Notes: generated by a model from the sequence alone, not told the origin. Shown: positions 24,964 through 33,857, counted from the stretch's first letter. The stretch: DNA of 38,996 nt from Bacteroidaceae bacterium (GCA_900770655.1 CAAGLA010000049.1:1-38996); one strand, 5' to 3'. Made by a program: numbers and translations.

Positions 24964-26127
24964 CTATTTAATATCGGTCGACAGCACCGCTTTCGGCAAT
25001 TCCCGGCAGTTATATCCGAACGCCATTGCCTCGCCGTATGCACCGGCCGAACGTATGGCCATAATATCGCCACGACGGGTTAAGGGGATTCGCCTGTCCT
25101 TGCAGAAGACATCGGAAGACTCGCAAACAGGACCAACGACGTCGTAGACCTCGTCGGGCTGCTGCGAAGTGAGGTTTTCGACCCTGTGATAGGCATCGTA
25201 GAGAGCCGGGCGCACAAGGTCGTTCATTCCGGCATCGAGGATAATGAATTGCTTGCAGGTACCGTGCTTAATATATGTGGCACGTGTTATCAATGAGCCG
25301 CACTGTGCAACAATGCTACGGCCTAGTTCAAAATGGAGCTGTTGCCCTTCGCGTAGTTTGAGATTTGCCGCGTATGTTGCGAAATAGAGGTCAAAGTCGG
25401 GAACAGGAAACTTATCGGGGGCATCGTAGCGTATACCAAGACCACCGCCCACATTTATATGCGGCAGCACAAGACCTCTTGTCTCCAGCAACAGTTCCTG
25501 AAGTTCGTTGATTCTGCTGCACAAAGCTATGAAATCGTCCATAACAAGTATCTGCGAACCTATATGGAAGTGCATACCTATAAGTCTTATATGCGGCATA
25601 GAATCTATGGTATCGATAACCTCGTCTATCTGTTCATAGTTTATCCCGAACTTGTTTTCGGCAAGGCCTGTGGTAATGTTTGCGTGCGTGTGCGCTCCCA
25701 CATTAGGGTTAATGCGCACGGCAACCTGCGCCACTACCCCACGCTGTGCAGCAAGCTGTTCAATAGCCTCAACTTCGGGAATGGACTCTATATTAAAACA
25801 GAATATGCCGGCATCGAGAGCAAGCGCTATCTCCTTGTCTGTTTTTCCGACACCGGCAAAGACAACCTTTTCGGCAGGTATGCCTGCCTCAAGAGCAGCA
25901 CGCACCTCGCCGCCGCTAACACAGTCGGCACCCATACCGGCATCATTTATTATTCCCAGAATAGCGGGATTATAATTTGCCTTTACCGCATAGTGAATGT
26001 GGAAACCTTTGTATTTTGCTGCTTCACGCTGTGCTGTCGCAAGCGTCTCTTTCAGCAAGTCCACATCGTAATAGTAAAAAGGCGTTTCAATGGCCGAGAA
26101 GGCCTCTGTGGGGAAAATCATAGCCAT
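24964..26127 (-). CDS. lysA: Diaminopimelate decarboxylase
   Basis: Pyridoxal-phosphate enzyme making L-lysine from meso-diaminopimelate, last step of the lysine pathway. 387 residues, within the family range. Seen: HYAVKANYNPAIL with the cofactor Lys (K49), GADCVSGGEVRAAL, MHFHIGSQI, INVGGGLGI, LHFELGRSIVAQCG, and the GPVCESSDVFCKDR segment with the catalytic Cys near the dimer interface. The alternative second Met is two codons later. It lies 5 bp after lysC, third of a ftsE-lysC-lysA unit. Confidence 0.95.
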   Translation of the reverse strand: MAMIFPTEAFSAIETPFYYYDVDLLKETLATAQREAAKYKGFHIHYAVKANYNPAILGIINDAGMGADCVSGGEVRAALEAGIPAEKVVFAGVGKTDKEIALALDAGIFCFNIESIPEVEAIEQLAAQRGVVAQVAVRINPNVGAHTHANITTGLAENKFGINYEQIDEVIDTIDSMPHIRLIGMHFHIGSQILVMDDFIALCSRINELQELLLETRGLVLPHINVGGGLGIRYDAPDKFPVPDFDLYFATYAANLKLREGQQLHFELGRSIVAQCGSLITRATYIKHGTCKQFIILDAGMNDLVRPALYDAYHRVENLTSQQPDEVYDVVGPVCESSDVFCKDRRIPLTRRGDIMAIRSAGAYGEAMAFGYNCRELPKAVLSTDIK

Positions 26128-26132
26128 TCCTA

Positions 26133-27458
26133 TCAGTTTTTAGCATCGAATATTGAAGCACTCAATGCGCGCAATGCCCTAACCTTGTCCTCTTCGCGAA
26201 CCAAGAAAGAGATGTTATAGTTGCTGCCGCCATACGATACCATACGCACAGGAATATCTTTCATAGCCTCCATTGCACGGGCCTCAAAACCGACATTCTC
26301 CCAATTAAGGTCACCAACGACACATACAATACACATATTCTTGTCTACGGTGATTGTGCCATACTTCTGCAGTTCGGCTACAATATCGTCGAGTTTCCTG
26401 TCATCGTCTATAGAGACTGAAACACCCACCTCCGATGTGCACACCATATCTATCGATGTCCTGTAGGTCTCAAATATCTCAAACACCTTGCGCAAGAAAC
26501 CGTACGCAAGCAACATTCTGCCACTCTTTATCTTTATGGCTGTGATATTGTCTTTTGCAGCAATGGCCTTTATTTCACCGGGGCGTGTCAAGTTATTGTC
26601 TATGCGTGTGCCTTCGGCTGTAGGGTCCATTGTGTTGAGCAAGCGTACCGGTGTGCCAGTCAGTTTTGCAGGCAGTATACAGGTGGGGTGCAGAATCTTT
26701 GCGCCGAAGTATGCAAGCTCGGCGCTCTCCTCAAAGTGAAGGTTACGCACCGGAGTTGTGTTCTCGACAATGCGGGGGTCGTTGTTATGCACACCGTCAA
26801 TATCGGTCCAAATCTGCACCTCGTCGGCCTTGATAGCCGAGCCTATGAGCGTAGCTGTGTAGTCGCTGCCACCACGCTGCAGGTTATCGTAGCTACCCTC
26901 GTGGTTCATACATATAAAGCCCTGTGTAATGTATATTTTGCCGGGCTTTTCAAGGTCGACCAAAGGCAAGAGATGTTCGCGGATGTAACCCAAGTCGGGC
27001 TCGCCGTTTACCGCAAGACGCATAAAGTCCAATGCATTCAACAACTCCACATCGAGACCCTGCTCACGCATATATATGGTAACCATATTTGTAGATATAA
27101 TCTCGCCCTGTGCAACAATCTCCTTTTCCAGCTCGTCGGAAAGAGGTTGCAGTGCAAGGTCGCGCAAGTGAGAGAAAATTTCGTTCACCTTGTCGAGTGC
27201 CGCCTTTGTAGCCTCTTCGGTCCGGTAAAGGTCTTTTATTGTCTGCATATATTTTGTCTGCAGGAATGTAGAGTGCTCACAGGCACCATTCACATTGCCG
27301 TTACGCAAGTAATTTGTAAACTCTATGAGAGAGTTTGTGGTTCCCGACATTGCCGAAAGCACAACAATTTTTGTTTCACCGTCTGCTATCAGTTTAACGA
27401 CATTCTTCATACGCTCGGCCGAACCGACCGATGTACCGCCAAATTTCAATACTTTCAT
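26133..27458 (-). CDS. lysC: Aspartate kinase
   Basis: Phosphorylates L-aspartate, the first step to lysine, threonine, methionine and diaminopimelate. 441 residues, monofunctional. Seen: N-terminal KFGGTSVGSAERM, VVLSAMSGTTNSL, the aspartate-binding RGGSDYTATLIGSAIKADEVQIWTD-type segment (kinase domain to about 285), then two ACT domains (about 300-441; IKIKSGRMLLAYGFL, VSVSIDDD, ICVVGDL) that usually bind the feedback inhibitor lysine. The paired lysA gene suggests commitment to lysine and peptidoglycan precursor supply. No lysine riboswitch is seen before ftsE. 22 bp after ftsE. Confidence 0.95.
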   Translation of the reverse strand: MKVLKFGGTSVGSAERMKNVVKLIADGETKIVVLSAMSGTTNSLIEFTNYLRNGNVNGACEHSTFLQTKYMQTIKDLYRTEEATKAALDKVNEIFSHLRDLALQPLSDELEKEIVAQGEIISTNMVTIYMREQGLDVELLNALDFMRLAVNGEPDLGYIREHLLPLVDLEKPGKIYITQGFICMNHEGSYDNLQRGGSDYTATLIGSAIKADEVQIWTDIDGVHNNDPRIVENTTPVRNLHFEESAELAYFGAKILHPTCILPAKLTGTPVRLLNTMDPTAEGTRIDNNLTRPGEIKAIAAKDNITAIKIKSGRMLLAYGFLRKVFEIFETYRTSIDMVCTSEVGVSVSIDDDRKLDDIVAELQKYGTITVDKNMCIVCVVGDLNWENVGFEARAMEAMKDIPVRMVSYGGSNYNISFLVREEDKVRALRALSASIFDAKN

Positions 27459-27480
27459 ATAATAATGTTTTCTGTTTTTT

Positions 27481-28170
27481 TTAATTGTTTACAGCGTGTG
27501 GCACAATCTGCTCCATTTTCCTGCCGGCACAACGGTATACCGAACCGGGGTAATCGGAAAGCCACTGTTCGTTGTGTGTAATCATAAGAACAGCCATCTT
27601 TTCCTCCTTGCATATATTGTGCAGAATTTTCATAATGTAATGCCCTGTTTCTTGGTCGAGGTTTCCTGTAGGCTCGTCGGCAAGCAGCAACGACGGGCGG
27701 TTCAGTATGGCACGAGCGATAACTATGCGCTGCTGCTCTCCGCCCGACAGTTCGTGCGGGCGCTTGTAACCCTTCTGAGGCAAGCCCACCAGTTCGAGCA
27801 CCTCCATAATGCGCTCTTCGCGCTGGATTTTATCCTTCCAGCCGGTACAACGCAACACAAAATCGAGGTTATCGTGAACGTTCCTGTCTGTCAAGAGCTG
27901 GAAATCCTGAAATACGATACCTATATTCTTTCTCAGCACCTGAAGCTGCTTGTTCTTTATCTTTGACATATCGTACTCGTCAAAGACAACAGCATTGCCG
28001 GCAAATATATCGACTTCGCCATAAATGGTTTTCAAAAGGGTCGATTTACCCGACCCTACTGCACCGATTATGTATGAGAACTCGCCTTCGGACAATGAGA
28101 ATGTCACATTTTCAAGTATTATCTTTGAATCTATCTGAATATCGACATTCCTGTAATTGATTATAGGCAT
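27481..28170 (-). CDS. ftsE: FtsE-like ABC transporter ATP-binding protein
   Basis: 229 residues, a single ABC ATPase domain: Walker A GAVGSGKS (36-43), Q-loop in GIVFQDFQLL, signature LSGGEQQ (141-147), Walker B LLLADEP (161-167) and the H-loop in VLMITHNEQWL. Overall layout resembles FtsE, which pairs with FtsX to activate cell-wall hydrolases at division. No ftsX lies next to it; instead it heads an operon with lysC and lysA. In related genomes the same order is common, so partnership with an ftsX elsewhere is likely. LolD or a MacB-like ATPase is a possible alternative. Two CAAAATTA sites (28211-28218 and 28230-28237) read TAATTTTG, a -7 match, on this strand. Confidence 0.85.
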   Translation of the reverse strand: MPIINYRNVDIQIDSKIILENVTFSLSEGEFSYIIGAVGSGKSTLLKTIYGEVDIFAGNAVVFDEYDMSKIKNKQLQVLRKNIGIVFQDFQLLTDRNVHDNLDFVLRCTGWKDKIQREERIMEVLELVGLPQKGYKRPHELSGGEQQRIVIARAILNRPSLLLADEPTGNLDQETGHYIMKILHNICKEEKMAVLMITHNEQWLSDYPGSVYRCAGRKMEQIVPHAVNN

Positions 28171-28210
28171 ACAATTCTGTTCTTGTGATTATACAATAGT
28201 TTATCGGGAA

Positions 28211-28237
28211 CAAAATTAATGATAATTTTCAAAATTA
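28211..28237 (-). promoter_or_regulatory. Candidate ftsE-lysC-lysA promoter, two -7 matches
   Basis: TAATTTTG occurs twice on the minus strand (28211-28218 and 28230-28237), offset by 19 bp, about 41 and 60 bp before the ftsE ATG. Either matches TAnnTTTG; the region is very AT-rich, so chance matches are possible. Confidence 0.4.
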
Positions 28238-28346
28238 TTTATACACTGCCATAAGAAGTTAATTAAGAATTCTTAAACAAATTATATTATTCAAAAAAAT
28301 GTTCTTCTTGTTGCTGCCATAGCTGTCGCTTTACAAAAAAAATGAC

Positions 28347-28354
28347 TACTTTTG
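28347..28354 (+). promoter_or_regulatory. -7 motif of the LytTR regulator gene
   Basis: TACTTTTG followed by CAG matches TAnnTTTG, about 43 bp before the ATG at 28397. No convincing -33 TTTG at the right distance. Confidence 0.5.
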
Positions 28355-28396
28355 CAGAAATAAGTCACAACGGCCCTAAACCGGCCGGCATTTGTT

Positions 28397-29281
28397 ATGA
28401 TAGAATACACATCGCCACTATTCAAGAAAGTACCCAAATTTATGCTCGAGAAGAGAAACCAGCTGATAATGGTTCTCTTTGTCTCCATATTTGCCATTGC
28501 TTTCATCAACATATTCAACCCGTTCGGTTCCGAAGCGTGGATAAAGGGAACCAACATCAACAGCACCAAATATTTTCTTTGGTCTACCCTGCTTGTACTC
28601 ATTGGAATGATGGTGGTTGCCGTAAGCCGCATAATAATGTACCGTTTCTCGCGCCGCCCCGACCACAACATAACCATACTGAAATATATTATATGGGTCT
28701 TCGTTGAGGTATTGCTGCTTTCCGGCTCATTCACCACACTTGCTGTAATTGTACGCAACAACCTCAGCCTTGCCACAAGCGACCCGATGGTTATATTCAC
28801 CACAGCAATACAGAATACCATATATATAATATTCATTCCATACCTTATATGTATAATGTATTTCTCCTACCAAGACAAGAACTTCAAGCTCAAGGAGCTT
28901 ATGGGAGAAAACATTGGTTTCAAGTCGGGCAACCTCATTTCCATTCGCGACTCGCGCGGCATTCTGCAGCTGTCGGTAGCAAAGGAGAATCTGCTCTACA
29001 TTGAATCGGCCGACAACTATATATGTATATGGTACCAGAAAAACGACACCATTAAGAAACAGCTGCTCCGCATAACAATGAAGGATATAAGCGAACAGCT
29101 TGCCGACACCAACGTTGTGCGCTGCCACCGTTCATATATGGTAAACCTCGACCTTGTAAAGGTTATGCGCCGCGAAAAGGAGAATCTTTTTCTGGAGCTT
29201 GGAGTGCCGCACATTAAAGAGATACCAATATCAAAGACATACGGCGAAAAGGTACTACGCCGTCTTGTACCAATAGCATAA
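28397..29281 (+). CDS. Membrane-bound LytTR-domain transcription regulator
   Basis: 294 residues. The N-terminal half has four predicted membrane helices (about 22-41, 60-82, 97-120, 131-155). The C-terminal part (about 190-291) is a LytTR DNA-binding domain: VAKENLLYIESADNYICIWY, LRITMKDISEQL, RCHRSYMVNLDLVKVMRREK, and the closing IPISKTYGEKVLRRL. Proteins of this layout join a membrane sensor directly to DNA binding, without a histidine kinase or receiver domain. It stands between the ftsE and purN genes; its targets cannot be read from the sequence. purN follows by 20 bp, so both may share a transcript. Confidence 0.9.
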   Translation: MIEYTSPLFKKVPKFMLEKRNQLIMVLFVSIFAIAFINIFNPFGSEAWIKGTNINSTKYFLWSTLLVLIGMMVVAVSRIIMYRFSRRPDHNITILKYIIWVFVEVLLLSGSFTTLAVIVRNNLSLATSDPMVIFTTAIQNTIYIIFIPYLICIMYFSYQDKNFKLKELMGENIGFKSGNLISIRDSRGILQLSVAKENLLYIESADNYICIWYQKNDTIKKQLLRITMKDISEQLADTNVVRCHRSYMVNLDLVKVMRREKENLFLELGVPHIKEIPISKTYGEKVLRRLVPIA

Positions 29282-29301
29282 ACCGCAAAAACAGATAAAA
29301 C

Positions 29302-29874
29302 GTGAAAAAGATTGCAATACTCGCTTCGGGAAGCGGCTCCAACGCCGAAAACATCGCCCGCTATTTCAGTGGTTCAGAGTACGCCACCGTGTCGTTCATC
29401 ATAGCCAACAACACTGGCGCATACGTGCTCGAAAGAGCAAAGAGACTGGGCATAGAGGCTGTGGTTGTGAACAAGGCCGAATTCACACAGGCCGACACTG
29501 TAATTCAAATGCTGCAGGAGCGCGAGATAGACTTCATTGTCCTTGCAGGGTTTCTGCTGCTCGTGCCCGAAAAACTGATAAAGGCATACCCGGGGAGAAT
29601 AGTAAATATACACCCTGCCCTATTGCCCAAACACGGCGGAAAGGGTATGTATGGCGACAATGTACACAAGGCTGTTGTAGAGTGCGGCGACAAGGAGAGC
29701 GGCATAACCATTCACCTTATCGACGAGCACTACGACAAAGGCACAACATTCTTTCAGGCAAAATGCCCTGTGCTGCCCACCGACACCCCCGACGATGTCG
29801 CGAGCAAGGTACACGCGCTGGAGTACGAGCACTTCCCGCACGTAATTGAAGAGATTCTGCATACATTGGATTAA
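29302..29874 (+). CDS. purN: Phosphoribosylglycinamide formyltransferase
   Basis: Transfers a formyl group from 10-formyltetrahydrofolate to GAR, third step of purine synthesis. 190 residues. Seen: phosphate-binding SGSGSNAENIAR (9-20), the catalytic triad N102 and H104 in VNIHPALLP plus D141 in HLIDEHYDKG, and FIVLAGFLLLVPEKLI. The start is GTG at 29302, with a purine-rich leader. It ends at a strong bidirectional terminator. Confidence 0.95.
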   Translation: MKKIAILASGSGSNAENIARYFSGSEYATVSFIIANNTGAYVLERAKRLGIEAVVVNKAEFTQADTVIQMLQEREIDFIVLAGFLLLVPEKLIKAYPGRIVNIHPALLPKHGGKGMYGDNVHKAVVECGDKESGITIHLIDEHYDKGTTFFQAKCPVLPTDTPDDVASKVHALEYEHFPHVIEEILHTLD

Positions 29875-29884
29875 CCAAAATACC

Positions 29885-29933
29885 ATAAAATCGAAAGCCG
29901 GCAGTTCGCTGAACTGCCGGCTTTCGATTTTAT
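29885..29933. terminator. Bidirectional terminator between purN and pepT
   Basis: A 23-bp perfect stem (29885-29907 with 29911-29933) and a 3-nt loop GCT. The stem is A-rich at one end and T-rich at the other on both strands (ATAAAATCG / CGATTTTAT), so it ends purN on plus and pepT (stop at 29944) on minus. Confidence 0.9.
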
Positions 29934-29943
29934 ATACTCAGTT

Positions 29944-31185
29944 TCAAGCTATCTCCTTTACTCCAGCTGCAATATTTACAATAGTCATCACTGCCTTCTC
30001 CATAACCTGAACCGACACGAATTCGTAACGGCTGTGGAAGTTTATGCCACCGGCAAAGATATTGGGGCAAGGAAGGCCCATATAAGAGAGCTGGGCACCG
30101 TCGGTACCGCCGCGGATTGGCTTTATCTGCGGCACTACACCGGCCTGTTCCATAGCCCTTTTGGCAAGCTCCACAATGTACATTTTAGGCTCTACCTGCT
30201 CACGCATATTGCGGTACTGCTCCTTTAGTTCAAGAGTAACGACACCAACGCCATACTTCCTGTTCATTTCGGCCTCCACATTGCGCATAAACTCCATACG
30301 CTTCTCAAAGATATCGCGGTTATGGTCGCGTATTATATAAGAGACATCGGCGTGGTCTACACCGCCGTTTATACCCATAAGATGGAAGAAGCCCTCGTAT
30401 CCCGCTGTGCATTCGGGCGATTCTGTTGCAGGAATTGTAGCTACTATATCTGTTGCCACTCGAAGAGCATTGAGCATCTTGCCCTTTGCATATCCCGGGT
30501 GAACGTTCCGTCCCTGAATAGAGAATGAAGCACTGCCGGCATTAAAGTTCTCGAATTCAAGCTCGCCCTCACTGCCGCCGTCAATTGTATAGGCCCAATC
30601 GCAGCCAAAGAGAGGTACATTGAAGTTATGGGCACCGCGGCCTATCTCCTCGTCGGGGTTGAAAGCAATGCGCACTGTACCGTGCTCTATTTCGGGATGT
30701 GCCTGCAGATACCCTATTGCCGAAATAATTTCTGCAACTCCGGCCTTGTCGTCGGCGCCAAGCAGTGTATGGCCGTCGGTAACCACAATGTCGTCTCCCT
30801 TGTAGTTCTCTACTTCGGGAAAATCGGAAACAGAGAGAACTATTCCGTCTGCGGCAGAGAGGATAATATCGCCACCGGCATAATTCTCAACAACGCGTGG
30901 CTTTACATCGCGGCCGCTCATATCGGGGCTGGTGTCGAGGTGGGCAATAAAGCCCACTACCGGCATCTTGCGGCTGCTGTTGGCAGGAAGTGTCGCATAG
31001 AGGTAACCTTTTTCGTCGAGCACAACGTCGCTAAGCCCCATACTCTTCAGTTCCTGCTCAAGAAAACGGGCAAAGACAAACTGGCCTTCTGTTGTTGGCA
31101 CTGTTGCAGCATCGTCACAAGACTCTGTGTCGAACTGCACATATTTCAAGAAACGCTCAAGCATTTTATCTTTAATCTCACTCAT
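29944..31185 (-). CDS. pepT: Peptidase T (tripeptide aminopeptidase)
   Basis: Zinc metallopeptidase of the M20 family releasing N-terminal residues from tripeptides. 413 residues, the family norm. Metal ligands and catalysts seen: AHLDTSPD (H82, D84), TLLGADDKAG (D145), NPDEEIGRGA (E179, E180), and the C-terminal His in GGINFHSRYEFV. IRGGTDGAQLSYMGLP and the dimerisation domain (about 210-325) are typical. Cytoplasmic. It lies 17 bp after the Smr-protein gene on the same strand, so it is probably co-transcribed. Confidence 0.95.
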   Translation of the reverse strand: MSEIKDKMLERFLKYVQFDTESCDDAATVPTTEGQFVFARFLEQELKSMGLSDVVLDEKGYLYATLPANSSRKMPVVGFIAHLDTSPDMSGRDVKPRVVENYAGGDIILSAADGIVLSVSDFPEVENYKGDDIVVTDGHTLLGADDKAGVAEIISAIGYLQAHPEIEHGTVRIAFNPDEEIGRGAHNFNVPLFGCDWAYTIDGGSEGELEFENFNAGSASFSIQGRNVHPGYAKGKMLNALRVATDIVATIPATESPECTAGYEGFFHLMGINGGVDHADVSYIIRDHNRDIFEKRMEFMRNVEAEMNRKYGVGVVTLELKEQYRNMREQVEPKMYIVELAKRAMEQAGVVPQIKPIRGGTDGAQLSYMGLPCPNIFAGGINFHSRYEFVSVQVMEKAVMTIVNIAAGVKEIA

Positions 31186-31202
31186 AATACTGTATATTTC
31201 GT

Positions 31203-32291
31203 TTATTTAATTATTACCATTGTTGCTCCGAAACCATATTTCTGGAACGAGGCATCTTGCGAGAGACAGCGGGGATATTTGCGGCGCAATTCCTGAGATA
31301 TTGCATTGCGCAGCACACCTTCGCCCTTGCCGTGAATGAAGACAATCTTCTTGCCCTTGTATTTAAGGTTCTCGTCGAGTGTCTTGCGCACTACATCGAG
31401 CTGGTGCGAGAGAATGTCGAATGGTGTCATTCCGGCAGTTGTCTCAAGCAGTTCATCTATGTGAAGGTCCACTTCCAGTATATCGCTTCCTTTTGTTATC
31501 TTGGGGCGTGGCGCGGGTTTTGGCTGCTCACCACCCTTCTTGTTCTCGAGTATTACCTTGCGCACCTCTTCGGCATCGGTGAATATCTCTTTTGTAGGCT
31601 TGTCGTCTTTAACAATATCGTATATGAGAGCACCTTCGTCGAAAAAAGGATTCTCGCGGAACAAATGCAGCTTGTAAAATTTCACGGTGTCTATGCGACG
31701 TTCCACACTCATTGCCGGCTTAAGCGCAAAGGGTTTGTTCTCTTTGAAGGGCAGAAGCTGAACGCACACACGCTCCATATCGTTCAGTTCCTCGCGGCCG
31801 AACTCTTCGATGAACATCTTTGAATTCGGCTCAAGAGTACCGTTGCCGCGTACATACCAGCTACGCCCTTGCGCCGTAAGGTAGGTAAAATAGAGATAAT
31901 AGTTGCTGTCGTTAATTATATAAGCCTCGAAACGGGAATTGCTCAACGACTTTTCGTCAATAGGAAGATATGCAAGCAGAACATTAAGCTTTTCCCCTTC
32001 GGGACGTTCCATAGGACGGTATGTCACAACAGGCATAAAATCATCTTCTTCAACAGAAGCGTTCTTTGCCGATTGCGGCTTAGCCTCCCTTTTCACAGGC
32101 TCCTCCTTAGGAGCAACAGACTTCTTTACAAAATTATATTCGTTGGTGTCCACTACAACGCACTCACGAACCTGCATAGGTATTTCAAACCCGTTGGCAT
32201 CTTCTACAAGGACAATATCCTTGCCCCTGAAGCCGGCTACCACTCCACCTCCGCTTTCATATATAAAACGAACCTTGTCGCCAATTTTCAT
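31203..32291 (-). CDS. DUF2027/Smr-domain protein
   Basis: 362 residues from the ATG at 32291 (a TTG two codons upstream also lies in frame). An N-terminal beta domain (1-60; IGDKVRFIYESGGGVVAGF), a Lys/Glu-rich linker (about 62-90), a central beta domain (about 95-240, DUF2027-like), and a C-terminal Smr domain (about 275-362) with DILEVDLHIDEL, DVVRKTLDENLKYKGKK and the conserved VFIHGKGEGVLRNAI loop, followed by YPRCLSQDASFQKYGFGATMVII. Smr domains often nick or bind DNA or RNA, and some act in ribosome rescue; which applies here is unknown. TATCTTCG (32366-32373, minus) may be its -7 box, one base off consensus. Confidence 0.88.
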   Translation of the reverse strand: MKIGDKVRFIYESGGGVVAGFRGKDIVLVEDANGFEIPMQVRECVVVDTNEYNFVKKSVAPKEEPVKREAKPQSAKNASVEEDDFMPVVTYRPMERPEGEKLNVLLAYLPIDEKSLSNSRFEAYIINDSNYYLYFTYLTAQGRSWYVRGNGTLEPNSKMFIEEFGREELNDMERVCVQLLPFKENKPFALKPAMSVERRIDTVKFYKLHLFRENPFFDEGALIYDIVKDDKPTKEIFTDAEEVRKVILENKKGGEQPKPAPRPKITKGSDILEVDLHIDELLETTAGMTPFDILSHQLDVVRKTLDENLKYKGKKIVFIHGKGEGVLRNAISQELRRKYPRCLSQDASFQKYGFGATMVIIK

Positions 32292-32459
32292 ACTCAATCA
32301 CTTATGTTGTTACGTAAAAAATCACCCGGCGCAAGTCCACCAGACAAGAGCCGACACTTAAAATGCGAAGATAATGAAAAAAAGAGATACAAAAGCGACT
32401 AAAAAGCTTTTTTTAGCAACCAGTTGTTACAGAATAGAAGAAAAGGGAGTTTAAAACAA

Positions 32460-32750
32460 TCACCTATCGGCTACAGAGCTTTCCATAGATGCCACAGGCA
32501 CCCTCAACATTCCTTCGGCCCACACAATGCTGTCGCCATTCTCTCCCGTGTAGTCGTAGAAAAGTTCAATGTAACCCGCCGAATCATATTCAACAGTGTA
32601 GTGCAGGTTCTGCAGTGCATTATGGTTCAACACGTTAGAGACAACCGTATCTTGCGCGGCCATACTGAAATATTTGCCGTACACTGCAGCCCCACCACAG
32701 GCCAGCAGCAGAAGAAGAAGTATTGATATGTATAGAAAAATACGGGCCAT
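32460..32750 (-). CDS. Small putative lipoprotein
   Basis: 96 residues: a very hydrophobic start (ARIFLYISILLLLLLACGG) with a possible lipobox (LLAC, Cys18), followed by a short beta-rich region (TVEYDSAGYIELFYDYTG, DSIVWAEGMLRVPVAS). I do not recognise the family. It could also be a single-pass membrane protein if the Cys is not lipidated. It lies 62 bp after the leucine-rich-repeat gene and 168 bp before the Smr gene. Confidence 0.65.
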   Translation of the reverse strand: MARIFLYISILLLLLLACGGAAVYGKYFSMAAQDTVVSNVLNHNALQNLHYTVEYDSAGYIELFYDYTGENGDSIVWAEGMLRVPVASMESSVADR

Positions 32751-32812
32751 TCTATAATTGTTATATATATAGAACAGCCCGTGTGAAAAATTGTTTAAAA
32801 AGTTTTTTTAAA

Positions 32813-33850
32813 TTACTGCAACTCCTCTACATTACCGAACTTCTCCCATATTCTTGCAAAGCCATATTCGGCAACACACCCGGCGGGAACAAGCAGAAGG
32901 GTGCGGGAATAGAGATCATTGCCGGCAATATCGGCCGAACACATAGGAGCCGCCTCACAGAGCACACGCAGTTCCTGTAAAGAGGAGCAGTTGCGGAACA
33001 CCTGCCCGCCCAAATTCACCACAGCGGGTGGAATAGTTATGCTTTTTATTGAAATGCAGTTGTAGAATGCACCATAGCCAATGCTGAGTACCCCATTGCC
33101 AAGCGTGACACTTTCGAGCGAGGTGCAGTTTGCCAGCACGCCTTCATCGAGCATATTCACCGCACGGGGCAGTTCAAAGGAGCGCAGAGCAGAGCAACCC
33201 CAAAAGACACCGTTCTTAACCGAAACGACACTCGCGGGCAATTCAATATTCCGTAGCGATGAACAGTCGCGGAAAGCCCATTTCTCTATAGAGAGAAGGC
33301 TGCCGGGCAATTCAACATTTTCGAGCGACGAACAGCCGCAAAAGGCATATTCGCCAATACTGTCCACATTATCGCCAAGAGAAACACCCTTCAGTTTACT
33401 GCACCCATCGAAAAGCGAGGGTTCTACGTTCACCAGCGACGCGGGCATTTTTATGCTCTCAAGCGATGTGCAGCCGGCAAATGCCTCGCGGCCAATTACC
33501 ATAACAGAATCCGGAATAGAGAGCGAGCAAAGCGAGCGGCACCCTTTGAATGCCCGCATACCTATTATGCCGGGCCGGCCTGCAAAAGATACGGAATCCA
33601 AAGCCGTGCACCCCTCAAAAGCAGAGATGCCTATACTCTCCACATTCTCGCCAATGGCAACAGAGAGCAATGCTTCGGAACCTTCGAATGCACCATCGAG
33701 GATATCGGCAACGGCATACTCTGCACCCTCATTAACAACAAAGGCCGGTATAGCCACACACCCTTCATAGGGGCGCTGCGACTTTGTTACCGTGGCACTC
33801 TTCTTGCCCTCGTCGAGCAGATATGTTATATTATCAATAACTGTTATCAT
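32813..33850 (-). CDS. BspA-type leucine-rich repeat protein without signal peptide
   Basis: 345 residues made almost wholly of about ten LRR_5 repeats of roughly 23 residues with the pattern IG..AF.GC.SL..V.LP.S(V) (for example GEYAFCGCSSLENVELPGSL, EKWAFRDCSSLRNIELPAS). A short N-terminal cap (MITVIDNITYLL) and a C-terminal end (LLVPAGCVAEYGFARIWEKF) close the solenoid. Known BspA-like proteins are usually secreted adhesins, but no signal peptide, lipobox or sorting domain is seen, so this one appears cytoplasmic. It begins 7 bp after queA, which suggests co-transcription and speaks against a large secreted adhesin. Role unknown. Confidence 0.85.
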   Translation of the reverse strand: MITVIDNITYLLDEGKKSATVTKSQRPYEGCVAIPAFVVNEGAEYAVADILDGAFEGSEALLSVAIGENVESIGISAFEGCTALDSVSFAGRPGIIGMRAFKGCRSLCSLSIPDSVMVIGREAFAGCTSLESIKMPASLVNVEPSLFDGCSKLKGVSLGDNVDSIGEYAFCGCSSLENVELPGSLLSIEKWAFRDCSSLRNIELPASVVSVKNGVFWGCSALRSFELPRAVNMLDEGVLANCTSLESVTLGNGVLSIGYGAFYNCISIKSITIPPAVVNLGGQVFRNCSSLQELRVLCEAAPMCSADIAGNDLYSRTLLLVPAGCVAEYGFARIWEKFGNVEELQ

Positions 33851-33857
33851 AGAATAG

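Noticed and set aside
25459..26220. Long plus-strand frame of 253 codons
   Set aside because: Lies wholly antisense to lysA, whose motifs are all intact; its composition looks like a shadow frame.
26688..27581. Plus-strand frame of 297 codons
   Set aside because: Antisense to lysC and the end of the FtsE-like gene; no motif of its own.
27459..28400. Lysine riboswitch for the lysC operon
   Set aside because: No extended leader or conserved multi-stem structure is visible before the FtsE-like gene, which is first in the unit.
33081..33770. Plus-strand Ser/Pro-rich frame of 229 codons
   Set aside because: Mirror of the LRR repeats on the other strand, which explains its periodicity.
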